Positions 1-7,557 of a stretch of DNA of 39,628 nt are shown piece after piece. Each line of letters begins with the position of its first letter. The stretch's first letter is position 1. The position numbers and the translations under genes are program-made. Source of the stretch: an uncultured Clostridia bacterium (lineage in GTDB: Bacteria > Bacillota > Clostridia > TANB77 > CAG-508); contig CAKPCG010000016.1 of assembly GCA_934141475.1 (NCBI GenBank), forward strand, positions 1 through 39,628. The letters run 5' to 3'. The notes under the pieces are model-generated. The model did not search any database and was not told the DNA's origin. It saw nothing but the letters and a program-made list of their open reading frames with translations.

Positions 1-1691
1 CTCATTTGGATTGGTGGAACTAAACGAAGTGCATCATCTGCTCCTGAAGAACGTGTATTTGTTAAATGTTTTTCTTTACATACATTTACTGCTAAATCTT
101 CTCCTCTTGAATTTAAACCTACAATCATCCCCTCATATACATCTACACCTGCACCAATAAATAAGTCTCCTTTTTCTTGTGCGTTGTATAGTCCATAAGT
201 TACTGATTTTCCTGTTTCAAATGCTACAATTGTTCCTCTTACTCTGCTAACAACTTCTCCCTTGAATGGTTCGTATCCTTTAAACATACTTGCCATTGTT
301 CCTTCACCTTTTGTATCTGTTAAGAATTCTGTTCTATAACCAATTAATCCTCTTGCAGGAATATTAAATTCTATTTTTGTATGTCCATCTTCTGCTGGTT
401 CCATATTTACCATTTCTGCTTTTCTTCTACCTAATTTTTCTATAACAGTTCCAACTGAATCATCTGGTACATTTACAACAAGTGTTTCTATAGGTTCACT
501 CTTTACACCATCAATTTCTTTTATAATAACTTTTGGACGTGATACTAAAAGTTCAAATCCCTCTCTTCTCATTGTTTCGATTAATACTGATAAGTGTAGT
601 TCTCCTCTTCCTGATACTTCAAAAGAATCTGGTGTTTCTCCTTCTTTTACTCTTAATGAAACATTTCTTTCTAGTTCTTTAAATAATCTGTCTCTAATAT
701 GTCTTGATGTTACAAATTGTCCTTCTCTTCCTGCAAATGGTCCATTATTTACACTAAATGTCATTGTAACTGTTGGTTCATCTATATTTACAAAGTCTAT
801 TTTTTCTACATTTTCTGGATCGCATACTGTTTCTCCAATGCTTATATCTGGAATTCCTGCAAATTCTATTATATCACCTGCTGTTACTTCTTCTACTTCA
901 ACTTTTTTTAGACCAACATGTGTATATAATTTTGCAATTTTTCCTTGATATACTGTTCCATCTGCTTTACAAACTGATACTGTCATTCCTAATGTAAATT
1001 TACCACGTTCTACTCTACCTACACCTATTCTTCCTACATAGTCATCATAATCTATGTTTGAAACTAACATTTGAGCAGTTCCATCTAAGTCACATTTTGG
1101 TGCTTCTATTGTATTTACCATTGTTTCAAATAAAGGTGTCATATCACTATCTTCATCTGCTAAGTTTAATTTAGATACTCCATTTTTTGCAGAAGCATAT
1201 ACAACTGGAAATTCTAGTTGTTCGTCTGTTGCATCTAACTCGATGAATAATTCTATAACTTCATCTACAACTTTTTCTGGGTTTGCTCCTGGTCTATCTA
1301 TTTTATTTATTACAACTATAGGCTTTAAATTTAATGCTAATGCTTTTTTTAGAACTTCTCTTGTTTGTGGCATTGCTCCTTCAAAAGCATCAACTAATAA
1401 TACTACTCCATCAACTGTTTTTAAAACTCTTTCAACTTCTCCTCCAAAATCAGCATGTCCTGGTGTATCTACTATATTTATTTTTATATCTTTATACATT
1501 ACAGATGTATTTTTAGAAAGTATTGTTATTCCTCTTTCTTTTTCCAAATCGTTTGAATCCATTACTCTCTCTTGTACTTGTTCATTATCTCTAAATACAT
1601 GACTTTGTTTTAATAAACTGTCTACTAATGTTGTTTTTCCATGATCTACGTGTGCTATTATTGCTATATTTCTTATTTTTTTGTTATTCAT
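1..1691 (-). CDS. typA: Ribosome-associated GTPase TypA/BipA (3' end beyond window)
   Basis: This is a translational GTPase of the EF-G/LepA superfamily that acts on the ribosome and affects ribosome assembly and stress or cold adaptation. The frame reads from ATG at 1691 to the window edge without a stop, about 563 codons. The family is usually a little over 600 residues, so only the C-terminal tail is missing. The N-terminus has the G1 loop AHVDHGKTT (about residues 13-21), the G2/switch region with ERGITI, the G3 motif DTPGHADFGGEV and the G4 motif NKIDRPGA. The TypA-specific C-terminal region follows, including GRGELHLSVLIETMRREGFE and the stretch around PARGLIGYRTEF. A GGAG-type ribosome site precedes the ATG. 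The gene stands alone behind its own promoter, with the plsC terminator upstream. Confidence 0.96.
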   Translation of the reverse strand, partial: MNNKKIRNIAIIAHVDHGKTTLVDSLLKQSHVFRDNEQVQERVMDSNDLEKERGITILSKNTSVMYKDIKINIVDTPGHADFGGEVERVLKTVDGVVLLVDAFEGAMPQTREVLKKALALNLKPIVVINKIDRPGANPEKVVDEVIELFIELDATDEQLEFPVVYASAKNGVSKLNLADEDSDMTPLFETMVNTIEAPKCDLDGTAQMLVSNIDYDDYVGRIGVGRVERGKFTLGMTVSVCKADGTVYQGKIAKLYTHVGLKKVEVEEVTAGDIIEFAGIPDISIGETVCDPENVEKIDFVNIDEPTVTMTFSVNNGPFAGREGQFVTSRHIRDRLFKELERNVSLRVKEGETPDSFEVSGRGELHLSVLIETMRREGFELLVSRPKVIIKEIDGVKSEPIETLVVNVPDDSVGTVIEKLGRRKAEMVNMEPAEDGHTKIEFNIPARGLIGYRTEFLTDTKGEGTMASMFKGYEPFKGEVVSRVRGTIVAFETGKSVTYGLYNAQEKGDLFIGAGVDVYEGMIVGLNSRGEDLAVNVCKEKHLTNTRSSGADDALRLVPPIQM

Positions 1692-1726
1692 TTTTTTCTC
1701 CTTTTTCTCTCTTTTTTAACTTTTAT

Positions 1727-1755
1727 ATTATACTACAGTTGTTTTTGGTTGTCAA
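1727..1755 (-). promoter_or_regulatory. Sigma-A promoter of typA
   Basis: On the minus strand there is TTGACA (1755-1750), a 17-base spacer, and TATAAT (1732-1727). Both boxes match the vegetative consensus exactly. The start codon lies about 36 bases downstream of the -10 box. Confidence 0.85.
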
Positions 1756-1804
1756 CATAAAATTTCTAATTTATTTTCTATTTTTACGCTATGTAAATCA
1801 TGCT

Positions 1805-1854
1805 AAAAATACCATTTTACAATAGAAAATCTTCTACTGTAAAATGGTATTTTT
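1805..1854 (-). terminator. Terminator after plsC
   Basis: The 17-base arms AAAAATACCATTTTACA and TGTAAAATGGTATTTTT are perfectly complementary. The inner flank adds five more pairs around a short loop. The hairpin lies just past the plsC stop and ends in a short T-run on the minus strand. It separates the cmk-plsC unit from the typA promoter. Confidence 0.8.
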
Positions 1855-1861
1855 ATATAAC

Positions 1862-2461
1862 TTATTTTGTTAAATCTATTATTTCATTCATTATTTTTCC
1901 TGTTACTTCAACTAATATTTGTTTATCTTTTTTTAGTTCTTTGTTTCCTTTGTAACTTTCTAAATTTAATTGCTTACCATATGTAATTATTGCTTTCTTA
2001 AAAGGCTTTTCTCCACCTTTTATTCCAACTGGTATTACTGTAGCATTAGAATTTAAAGCAAAATATGCAACTCCAGTTTTTGGTTTTAAGCCTTTTTTTA
2101 AGCCATTTCTTGTTCCTTCTGGAAAAATTGCTAAACATTTGCCTTCTTTTAATGTTTTTAAAGATTCTTTCATTGGGCCAAAATCTTTGTCATTTCTTTT
2201 TACTAAGATTACATCAAATACCTTACCTAAAAATGCTAAAAATTTATTTTGGGTAAGTTCTTCTTTTGCAACAAATCTTACATCATTTCTTTTACAAGTA
2301 ACTTCAAGTAGTGGCGGATCTAAAAAACTTTTGTGATTTGCACAAAAAATTACAGGTCCGTCTTTAGGAATATTTTCCGTTCCTACTATTTTTGCTCTAT
2401 ATACTATTTTGCAATATATAAATATAAAAAAATTACATATTGCTCTTACTATTTTATACAT
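1862..2461 (-). CDS. plsC: 1-acyl-sn-glycerol-3-phosphate acyltransferase
   Basis: This enzyme acylates lysophosphatidic acid to phosphatidic acid at the membrane, in phospholipid synthesis. The 199-residue product has the acyltransferase block I motif NHKSFLD (H43, D48; HX4D). It also has the substrate-binding motif FPEGTR (residues 113-118). A hydrophobic N-terminal stretch (about residues 9-20) suits membrane association. The length fits the short PlsC forms of Firmicutes. It follows cmk by 21 bases, so the two are co-transcribed; cmk-plsC pairs are common in Clostridia. Confidence 0.93.
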   Translation of the reverse strand: MYKIVRAICNFFIFIYCKIVYRAKIVGTENIPKDGPVIFCANHKSFLDPPLLEVTCKRNDVRFVAKEELTQNKFLAFLGKVFDVILVKRNDKDFGPMKESLKTLKEGKCLAIFPEGTRNGLKKGLKPKTGVAYFALNSNATVIPVGIKGGEKPFKKAIITYGKQLNLESYKGNKELKKDKQILVEVTGKIMNEIIDLTK

Positions 2462-2482
2462 GCTTTTTCTTCCCTTCTTTTT

Positions 2483-3151
2483 CTATTTTCTTTTTTGATT
2501 TATTATTTCTATTACTTTTTTAGCTACTTCTTCTATTGTCATATTACTTGAATCTATGTAAATTGCATCTTCTGCTTGTTTCAATGGTGCAACAGAGCTT
2601 GTTTTGTCATTATTATCTCTAAATTTTATATTTTCTACAATTTCTTCAAAAGGTATTTTTATTCCTTTTTCCTCATTTTGCTTTAACCTTCTTTTTGCTC
2701 TTTCTTCTGGAGTTGCATCTAAGTATATTTTTACGTCTGCATTTGGAAATACATTTGTTCCAATATCTCTTCCTTCCATTATAACTTCTTTTCCTTTAGC
2801 AATTCTTCTTGATAAATCTGTTATTGCATTTCTTACAATTACTATGTGTGAAACTTGTGAAACAAGCTTATTTACTTCATTTTCTCTTATTTTTCTTGAA
2901 ACATTTTCTCCATTTAAATATACCTGTTTTTGCTCTCCTTCTTTTATAAATTCTATGTTTATGTTTTCTAATATATCATTAATTTTTTCAGTTTCTTCTA
3001 AAGATACATTTTTTCTTATCATACATAATGTTACACATCTATAAAGTGCTCCTGTATCTATATAAATCAAATTTTCTTTTTCTCCAACAATTTTTGTTAT
3101 TGTTCCTTTTCCGCTTCCTGCAGGTCCATCAACAGCTACTATAAATTCCAT
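2483..3151 (-). CDS. cmk: Cytidylate kinase
   Basis: This kinase phosphorylates CMP and dCMP to the diphosphates with ATP in the cytosol, recycling CMP released in lipid and RNA turnover. The protein has 222 residues, the normal bacterial length. The P-loop GPAGSGKGT is at residues 9-17. The CMP-binding segment TGALYRCVTL and the conserved GRDIGTNVFP and RAKRR lid motifs are present. It is the first gene of a two-gene unit with plsC and has a clear promoter upstream. Confidence 0.96.
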   Translation of the reverse strand: MEFIVAVDGPAGSGKGTITKIVGEKENLIYIDTGALYRCVTLCMIRKNVSLEETEKINDILENINIEFIKEGEQKQVYLNGENVSRKIRENEVNKLVSQVSHIVIVRNAITDLSRRIAKGKEVIMEGRDIGTNVFPNADVKIYLDATPEERAKRRLKQNEEKGIKIPFEEIVENIKFRDNNDKTSSVAPLKQAEDAIYIDSSNMTIEEVAKKVIEIINQKRK

Positions 3152-3183
3152 TCTTTTTCCTCTTTTCTTTTTAATTTTATATG

Positions 3184-3212
3184 GTTATACCACATTTAAG
3201 TTTTTTTTTCAA
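3184..3212 (-). promoter_or_regulatory. Promoter of cmk-plsC
   Basis: On the minus strand there is TTGAAA (3212-3207), a 17-base spacer, and TATAAC (3189-3184). It sits between the upstream terminator and the cmk start codon. Confidence 0.65.
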
Positions 3213-3231
3213 TTTTTATTTAAAAAAATAC

Positions 3232-3273
3232 AAAAAAAGCAGAGAATTTTTTGTATAACTTCTCTGCTTTTTT
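3232..3273 (-). terminator. Terminator after the 62-aa gene
   Basis: The arms AAAAAAGCAGAGAA and TTCTCTGCTTTTTT flank a 13-base loop. The A-rich and T-rich ends make it potentially bidirectional. It lies 8 bases beyond the stop codon of the small gene on the minus strand. Confidence 0.8.
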
Positions 3274-3280
3274 ATGCCAA

Positions 3281-3469
3281 CTATTTTAATCCCCATTTTT
3301 GACTAAAGTCTGACAAAATCTTTGAAGAAAAATCATGATTTTTTTGAATACTTTTTTGTGATTTTCCATCATCATAACTCTTTGCTTGTTCTACCATTTT
3401 CCGATTAAATGCTTTGTCTTCCTCTGTAAACATTTCTTCTACATCAAAATTATTATCGGGTACTCTCAT
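3281..3469 (-). CDS. Small hypothetical protein, 62 aa
   Basis: I do not recognise a family. The open frame can begin at 3487, but the first codons (ATGAAAGGAG) contain the Shine-Dalgarno sequence AAAGGAG. That site lies 8 bases ahead of a second ATG at 3469, which I take as the true start. The predicted protein is hydrophilic and highly charged, with an acidic N-terminal half (VEEMFTEED), a basic Gln/Lys/Ser-rich middle and the tail FSQKWGLK. No membrane segment or cysteine is present, and it is probably cytosolic. It is a single-gene unit with its own promoter and terminator between murA and cmk, which argues that it is a real, separately expressed gene. Confidence 0.6.
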   Translation of the reverse strand: MRVPDNNFDVEEMFTEEDKAFNRKMVEQAKSYDDGKSQKSIQKNHDFSSKILSDFSQKWGLK

Positions 3470-3519
3470 AGCTGTAGCTCCTTTCATTATTAAATGACTG
3501 GTTTACCTGTTTTTTTATA

Positions 3520-3548
3520 ATAATACATTTATTAAGTACTATTGTCAA
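3520..3548 (-). promoter_or_regulatory. Promoter of the 62-aa gene
   Basis: On the minus strand there is TTGACA (3548-3543), a 17-base spacer, and TATTAT (3525-3520). It lies directly after the murA stop codon and reads toward the small gene. Confidence 0.75.
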
Positions 3549-3553
3549 TACTT

Positions 3554-4807
3554 TTAGCTTTTTACCATATATATTTCCGCACCAAGGCTTTTTAATTTTT
3601 CTTCTAAATTCTCATATCCTCTTAGAATATATTCAATATTTTCGACATTTGTTGTTCCTTTTGCAACTAGTCCTGCTAAAACTAAACTTGCTCCTCCTCT
3701 TAAATCAGTTGCTTGAACTTTTGTACCATATAACTTTTTAACACCTTTTATTATTGCCGTTTTTCCTTCAATATTTATTTTAGCTCCCATTTTTTGTAAT
3801 TCTTGAACATATTTAAATCTGTTTTCAAATATGTTTTCTACAATAATTGATGTTCCTGCTCCAACACTTAAAGTTGCTCCTATTATTGCTTGAAGGTCAG
3901 TTGGAAATCCTGGATATGGCATTGTTTTTATATCTACACCCTTTAATTTTTTTGGTGCTTTTAAACTTATTTCATTTTCTTTTAATTTAATAATACATCC
4001 TGCTTCTGTTAGTTTATCTATTAGAGGTGTTATATGTCCCACATTTACTTTTTTTAGGGTTATTTCTCCTCCTGTTACTGCTCCTGCACATAACAAGGTT
4101 CCTGCTTCTATTCTATCTGGCATAATGTTATAGCTTACATCTTTTAATTTTTTTACTCCATGTATTTTTATAACATTACTTCCTGCGCCTTCTATTTTTG
4201 CCCCCATTTTATTTAAAAAGTTTTGTAAATCCTCTATTTCTGGCTCCATTGCCGCATTTATTATTGTTGTTGTTCCATCTGCTAATATTGATGATAGCAT
4301 TATATTTTCTGTTGCTCCTACACTTGGAAAGTCTAAATTTATTTCTGTTGGCTCTATTTTTTTTGCTTCACATACTATCTTTCCAAAACTTTTAGTAATG
4401 GTTGCTCCTAATTTTTCAAATCCTTTTAGATGTAAATCTATAGGTCTTGAGCCTATATCACATCCCCCTGGGTATGAAAATTTAACCTTATTATATTTTC
4501 CTAATATAGCTCCTGCAAATATAACAGAAGATCTCATTTGATTCATTAAATTCTCTGGTATCTCAAACTTATTTACATTTCTTGAATCTATAACAATTTT
4601 GTTTTGATTTCTTTTTACTTTACATCCTATGTTTTTTAATATTTCGATCATCATTTGTGTATCATGAATATTAGGAACATTATAAAGTTTGGTTATTCCT
4701 CTATTTAAAACACTGGCAGCCATTATAGGTAATGATGCATTTTTTGAGCCTGATACATATGTATCACCAAAAAGTCTTTTTCCACCTTCAATTATGTAGT
4801 TTGACAT
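3554..4807 (-). CDS. murA: UDP-N-acetylglucosamine 1-carboxyvinyltransferase
   Basis: MurA transfers enolpyruvate from phosphoenolpyruvate to UDP-GlcNAc, the first committed step of peptidoglycan synthesis, in the cytosol. The 417 residues match the family length. The active-site loop reads YPGGCDIGSRPIDLH with the catalytic cysteine at C116, the fosfomycin target, so this is the Cys rather than the resistant Asp form. The N-terminal substrate lysine is present (SGSKNASLP), as are the late motifs GFPTDLQA and DLRGGASLV. Low-GC Gram-positives often have two copies (murA and murZ), and I cannot tell which this is. A Shine-Dalgarno (AAAGGA) overlaps a hairpin in the leader. Confidence 0.96.
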   Translation of the reverse strand: MSNYIIEGGKRLFGDTYVSGSKNASLPIMAASVLNRGITKLYNVPNIHDTQMMIEILKNIGCKVKRNQNKIVIDSRNVNKFEIPENLMNQMRSSVIFAGAILGKYNKVKFSYPGGCDIGSRPIDLHLKGFEKLGATITKSFGKIVCEAKKIEPTEINLDFPSVGATENIMLSSILADGTTTIINAAMEPEIEDLQNFLNKMGAKIEGAGSNVIKIHGVKKLKDVSYNIMPDRIEAGTLLCAGAVTGGEITLKKVNVGHITPLIDKLTEAGCIIKLKENEISLKAPKKLKGVDIKTMPYPGFPTDLQAIIGATLSVGAGTSIIVENIFENRFKYVQELQKMGAKINIEGKTAIIKGVKKLYGTKVQATDLRGGASLVLAGLVAKGTTNVENIEYILRGYENLEEKLKSLGAEIYMVKS

Positions 4808-4820
4808 TTTTCTCTATTTC

Positions 4821-4884
4821 CTTTCATAAAAGTTTATTTTCTTGTATATTTTATGAAAGTTTTTTAGATTTCGTGAAAAACTTT
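4821..4884 (-). promoter_or_regulatory. Overlapping hairpins in the murA leader
   Basis: Hairpin B has perfect 11-base arms CTTTCATAAAA (4821-4831) and TTTTATGAAAG (4849-4859). On the minus strand the downstream arm runs into the murA ribosome site, GAAAGGA. Hairpin A, 4857-4884, pairs AAAGTTTTT with AAAAACTTT. It shares bases with the upstream arm of B, so the two cannot form together. This may be a leader switch controlling ribosome access, or chance pairing in AT-rich DNA. Read on the plus strand, B is followed by six T, but no plus-strand gene ends here. Confidence 0.35.
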
Positions 4885-4922
4885 TACAAATTAAAGATAT
4901 ACTCTAAAAAAATATTAAATTT

Positions 4923-6872
4923 TTATTTGTTATCTACTATTTCCCCTAATTCTTTTGCAAATTCTCTTAATAAAACAACTTTAATTGTAGTTTCTTTTCC
5001 GTTTATATATTCATCCATTAATCTTTTTAATTTACTTAAATTAAACATTTCTTCTTGTAAAACCTCTGGATTTTCTTTTGCTCTTTTTATAATTTTTTCT
5101 TTTATTGCAACTATGTCTTCATTACTTGCACATGATACTCTTTGGAATACTTGGAAAGAATCGTAATATTTTAATATTGGAATATTTGTACATTCTTTAT
5201 CAAATCTTTCATAAAATTGTTCCATTTTCATAGGTATACATTTAAAGATTTCATCTGCCTTTTCTTTATATTCTTTTTCAAGAAGCTGTTCATTTAATTC
5301 TTCGAATCTTGCTAAAATCTCTTCCATTTCTTCTTTAGAATATTTTTCATTATCTCTTATTACAACTTTTCCTAATTCTTCATCTAAGTTATTACAATAA
5401 CTTGAATGTAATGATGATAAATTCATTCCATTTAAAAATATTGTTTTTAAAGTCTTTATGTCATTTGTTATTAATCCACTTTTTGAAAAATATATAAAAT
5501 ATTCAAATAGTTTTACTATATCTATTAACTCAATTTCGCCTTTTTTAACTTCTTCTAATGTTTCATTAACAACTTTTACAAATTGTTCATCTTGAACTTT
5601 CCAATATTCTTCTACTAGTATTTTTTTGTATGCAGGCATTTTTTTTGCTTTTGGGCTTGTATTTACAAGTTCCATTTCAGCTTTAAATAATTTCATATCA
5701 AAAATTCTTGTTCTAATATAGTATTCTATGAATTTAAAGAATCTATAATCTGCTTTAAAATTATAGTAGTAGTTTCCATCAAATTCTTTTATATAAAATT
5801 GTCTATTATCCATTAAAACTCTTGAAGATACTAAAATTGATTTATATTCTTCATTGTCTTTTATATTTTTAAATTTTTCTTTTGTTATTTTTCCTGCTTT
5901 TATTTCAAAAGATACAGCTATTGTAAATATAAGCATTGTTTGCATAACTCTATTGTTTGTATTCGGAAAAAATTTATTTACTTCTTCAAATATTTTACTA
6001 AAATCATTAAGAGCATGTTTTAAAATACGTAAGTTGCTTGTCCCACTTTTTTTAAATGTTCCTATAATAAGTTCTGTGTTTTCTCTTAAAAATCTTATTA
6101 ACTCTCTATTTGATTCAAATCTCATTAGTATTCCATTTATAATATAATCAAATTGTGGAGCATATTCAAAAGTTTCTCCTATTAATTTTTCCTTAATTCT
6201 TTCATAATCTATTGCTTTGTCAAAAACATGTTCAATTTTTTCTTGTATTTTTTGAACCATTGGTTTGTCTGTCTTTTTTAATTCTCCTTGTTTATCTAAT
6301 AAATATGTTGCAATAAAAGTTTTCATTTCAAGATTACTATTTTTTATCTTTGTTGATAATTCTTTTTCATTACATATTATTATTGTTTTTATATGGTCAT
6401 GTTCAACAAAGTTATTTATATAGCCTAAAATATCTATTACATCAACATTAGCTCTTTCTAGGTCATCAAAACACAATACTTTATCATCTGTTGAGAAAAA
6501 TTCTTCATAATCTAATTTTCCACCATTTGATGATGTTCCAAAAAAGTTTGCCATATCTATTCCTGTTTTTGCATATTCAGGTATTGTTGTTATACCATTT
6601 GCATTCATAAATTTTCTTAAGTTTTTATCCATGAGCTGAGAAGTTTCCATAAATATTTTTTTACTTATTTCTTCTAAGTTTGAAATTCCATATAAAGACA
6701 TATATATAGTTGTAAATCTTTTACCATTTAATTTTAAAGAATCTATTTTCTTTTTTATTTGATTATTCCAAAAATATGTTTTTCCAGAACCCCATTCTCC
6801 ATTTATCATTATTGCATAATCTGTATAATCTGAACGTATATAATCTAATATACTTTCTATTAAATCATCCAT
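4923..6872 (-). CDS. KAP-family P-loop NTPase
   Basis: The 649-residue protein has a Walker A motif GEWGSGKT at residues 25-32, only about two dozen residues from its start. The Walker B-like strand VLCFDDLER (132-140) is followed by a sensor-type strand IKTIIICNEKE (161-171). This layout, a GxWGSGKT loop with FDDLER, is typical of the KAP P-loop NTPase group. Many KAP proteins carry membrane helices inserted between Walker A and B; none is obvious here, so it looks soluble. The remaining 450 residues are helical, charged and unrecognised. KAP proteins occur in bacterial anti-phage loci and on plasmids, so defence is possible, but no partner gene (nuclease, toxin, methylase) adjoins it. It lies 21 bases after comF and may be read with radA-comF. 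Confidence 0.8.
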   Translation of the reverse strand: MDDLIESILDYIRSDYTDYAIMINGEWGSGKTYFWNNQIKKKIDSLKLNGKRFTTIYMSLYGISNLEEISKKIFMETSQLMDKNLRKFMNANGITTIPEYAKTGIDMANFFGTSSNGGKLDYEEFFSTDDKVLCFDDLERANVDVIDILGYINNFVEHDHIKTIIICNEKELSTKIKNSNLEMKTFIATYLLDKQGELKKTDKPMVQKIQEKIEHVFDKAIDYERIKEKLIGETFEYAPQFDYIINGILMRFESNRELIRFLRENTELIIGTFKKSGTSNLRILKHALNDFSKIFEEVNKFFPNTNNRVMQTMLIFTIAVSFEIKAGKITKEKFKNIKDNEEYKSILVSSRVLMDNRQFYIKEFDGNYYYNFKADYRFFKFIEYYIRTRIFDMKLFKAEMELVNTSPKAKKMPAYKKILVEEYWKVQDEQFVKVVNETLEEVKKGEIELIDIVKLFEYFIYFSKSGLITNDIKTLKTIFLNGMNLSSLHSSYCNNLDEELGKVVIRDNEKYSKEEMEEILARFEELNEQLLEKEYKEKADEIFKCIPMKMEQFYERFDKECTNIPILKYYDSFQVFQRVSCASNEDIVAIKEKIIKRAKENPEVLQEEMFNLSKLKRLMDEYINGKETTIKVVLLREFAKELGEIVDNK

Positions 6873-6893
6873 CTAAAAATCATCCTTTCTATT

Positions 6894-7538
6894 TTAATCT
6901 TTTGCTATTGTTAGTATATCTATTTTTTTTGCTCCAAATTCCTTTAAGATTCTGGCACATTCATTTACTGTTGAACCTGTTGTAAATATATCATCTACAA
7001 CCAATATTTTTTTGTTTTCTATTATTTTTTCATTTTGTATTTTATAGACATTTTTTACATTTTCAAGTCTTTCTTCTTTATTTAAGTTACTTTGTACATT
7101 ATTATTTTTTTGCTTAATTAATATTTTTTCTTTTAATTTTATATCTTTTAAAATAGATATTTCTTTTGCTATTAACAAACTTTGGTTATAACCTCTATTT
7201 TTCATTCTTGTTTTACTTATAGGTACAGGCATTATTATATCATAATTTTCAAAATCTATTTTATCAATATAATTGTTTGAAAAAAATTGCATAAAACTTC
7301 TGTATAAATAGGCTTTTTCTCTAAATTTATAATTTAAAATTAGTTTTCTTACAACTTCATCATATTTAAAGATATAGTAATGTATTTCAAAATATTTGTC
7401 TACATAAATATCTTTCCCATTTACAGCATATTGTTTTAATTTATTTTCACATTTTTTACATAAATAGCTATCTTTACTGCTTCCGCATATATAGCATACT
7501 TTTGGATATATTATATTTAATATAGTTTCTTTAAAAAT
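6894..7538 (-). CDS. comF: ComF-family phosphoribosyltransferase-like protein (start unclear)
   Basis: The N-terminal zinc finger has paired cysteines in VCYICG and LCKKC. The C-terminal type I phosphoribosyltransferase fold ends in the PRPP loop ILVVDDIFTTGSTVNE. ComF proteins act in DNA uptake during competence and in DNA repair. No ATG, GTG or TTG opens the frame upstream of the zinc finger; the first in-frame ATG, at 7292, would cut it off. Two readings are possible. One is initiation at ATT (7538), six bases after the sequence GGAGAG. The other is a two-base expansion in ATG-GAGAGA at 7552-7544: removing one GA unit would give ATG GAG ATA ATA ATT in frame. It starts 19 bases after the radA stop. 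Confidence 0.8.
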   Translation of the reverse strand: MFKETILNIIYPKVCYICGSSKDSYLCKKCENKLKQYAVNGKDIYVDKYFEIHYYIFKYDEVVRKLILNYKFREKAYLYRSFMQFFSNNYIDKIDFENYDIIMPVPISKTRMKNRGYNQSLLIAKEISILKDIKLKEKILIKQKNNNVQSNLNKEERLENVKNVYKIQNEKIIENKKILVVDDIFTTGSTVNECARILKEFGAKKIDILTIAKD

Positions 7539-7557
7539 TATTATCTCTCCATTCTTT

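Noticed and set aside
717..1825. Several plus-strand open frames with long Phe/Leu/Ser-rich products
   Set aside because: They are the reverse frames of typA and its leader. They have no ribosome sites and the minus-strand family match is clear.
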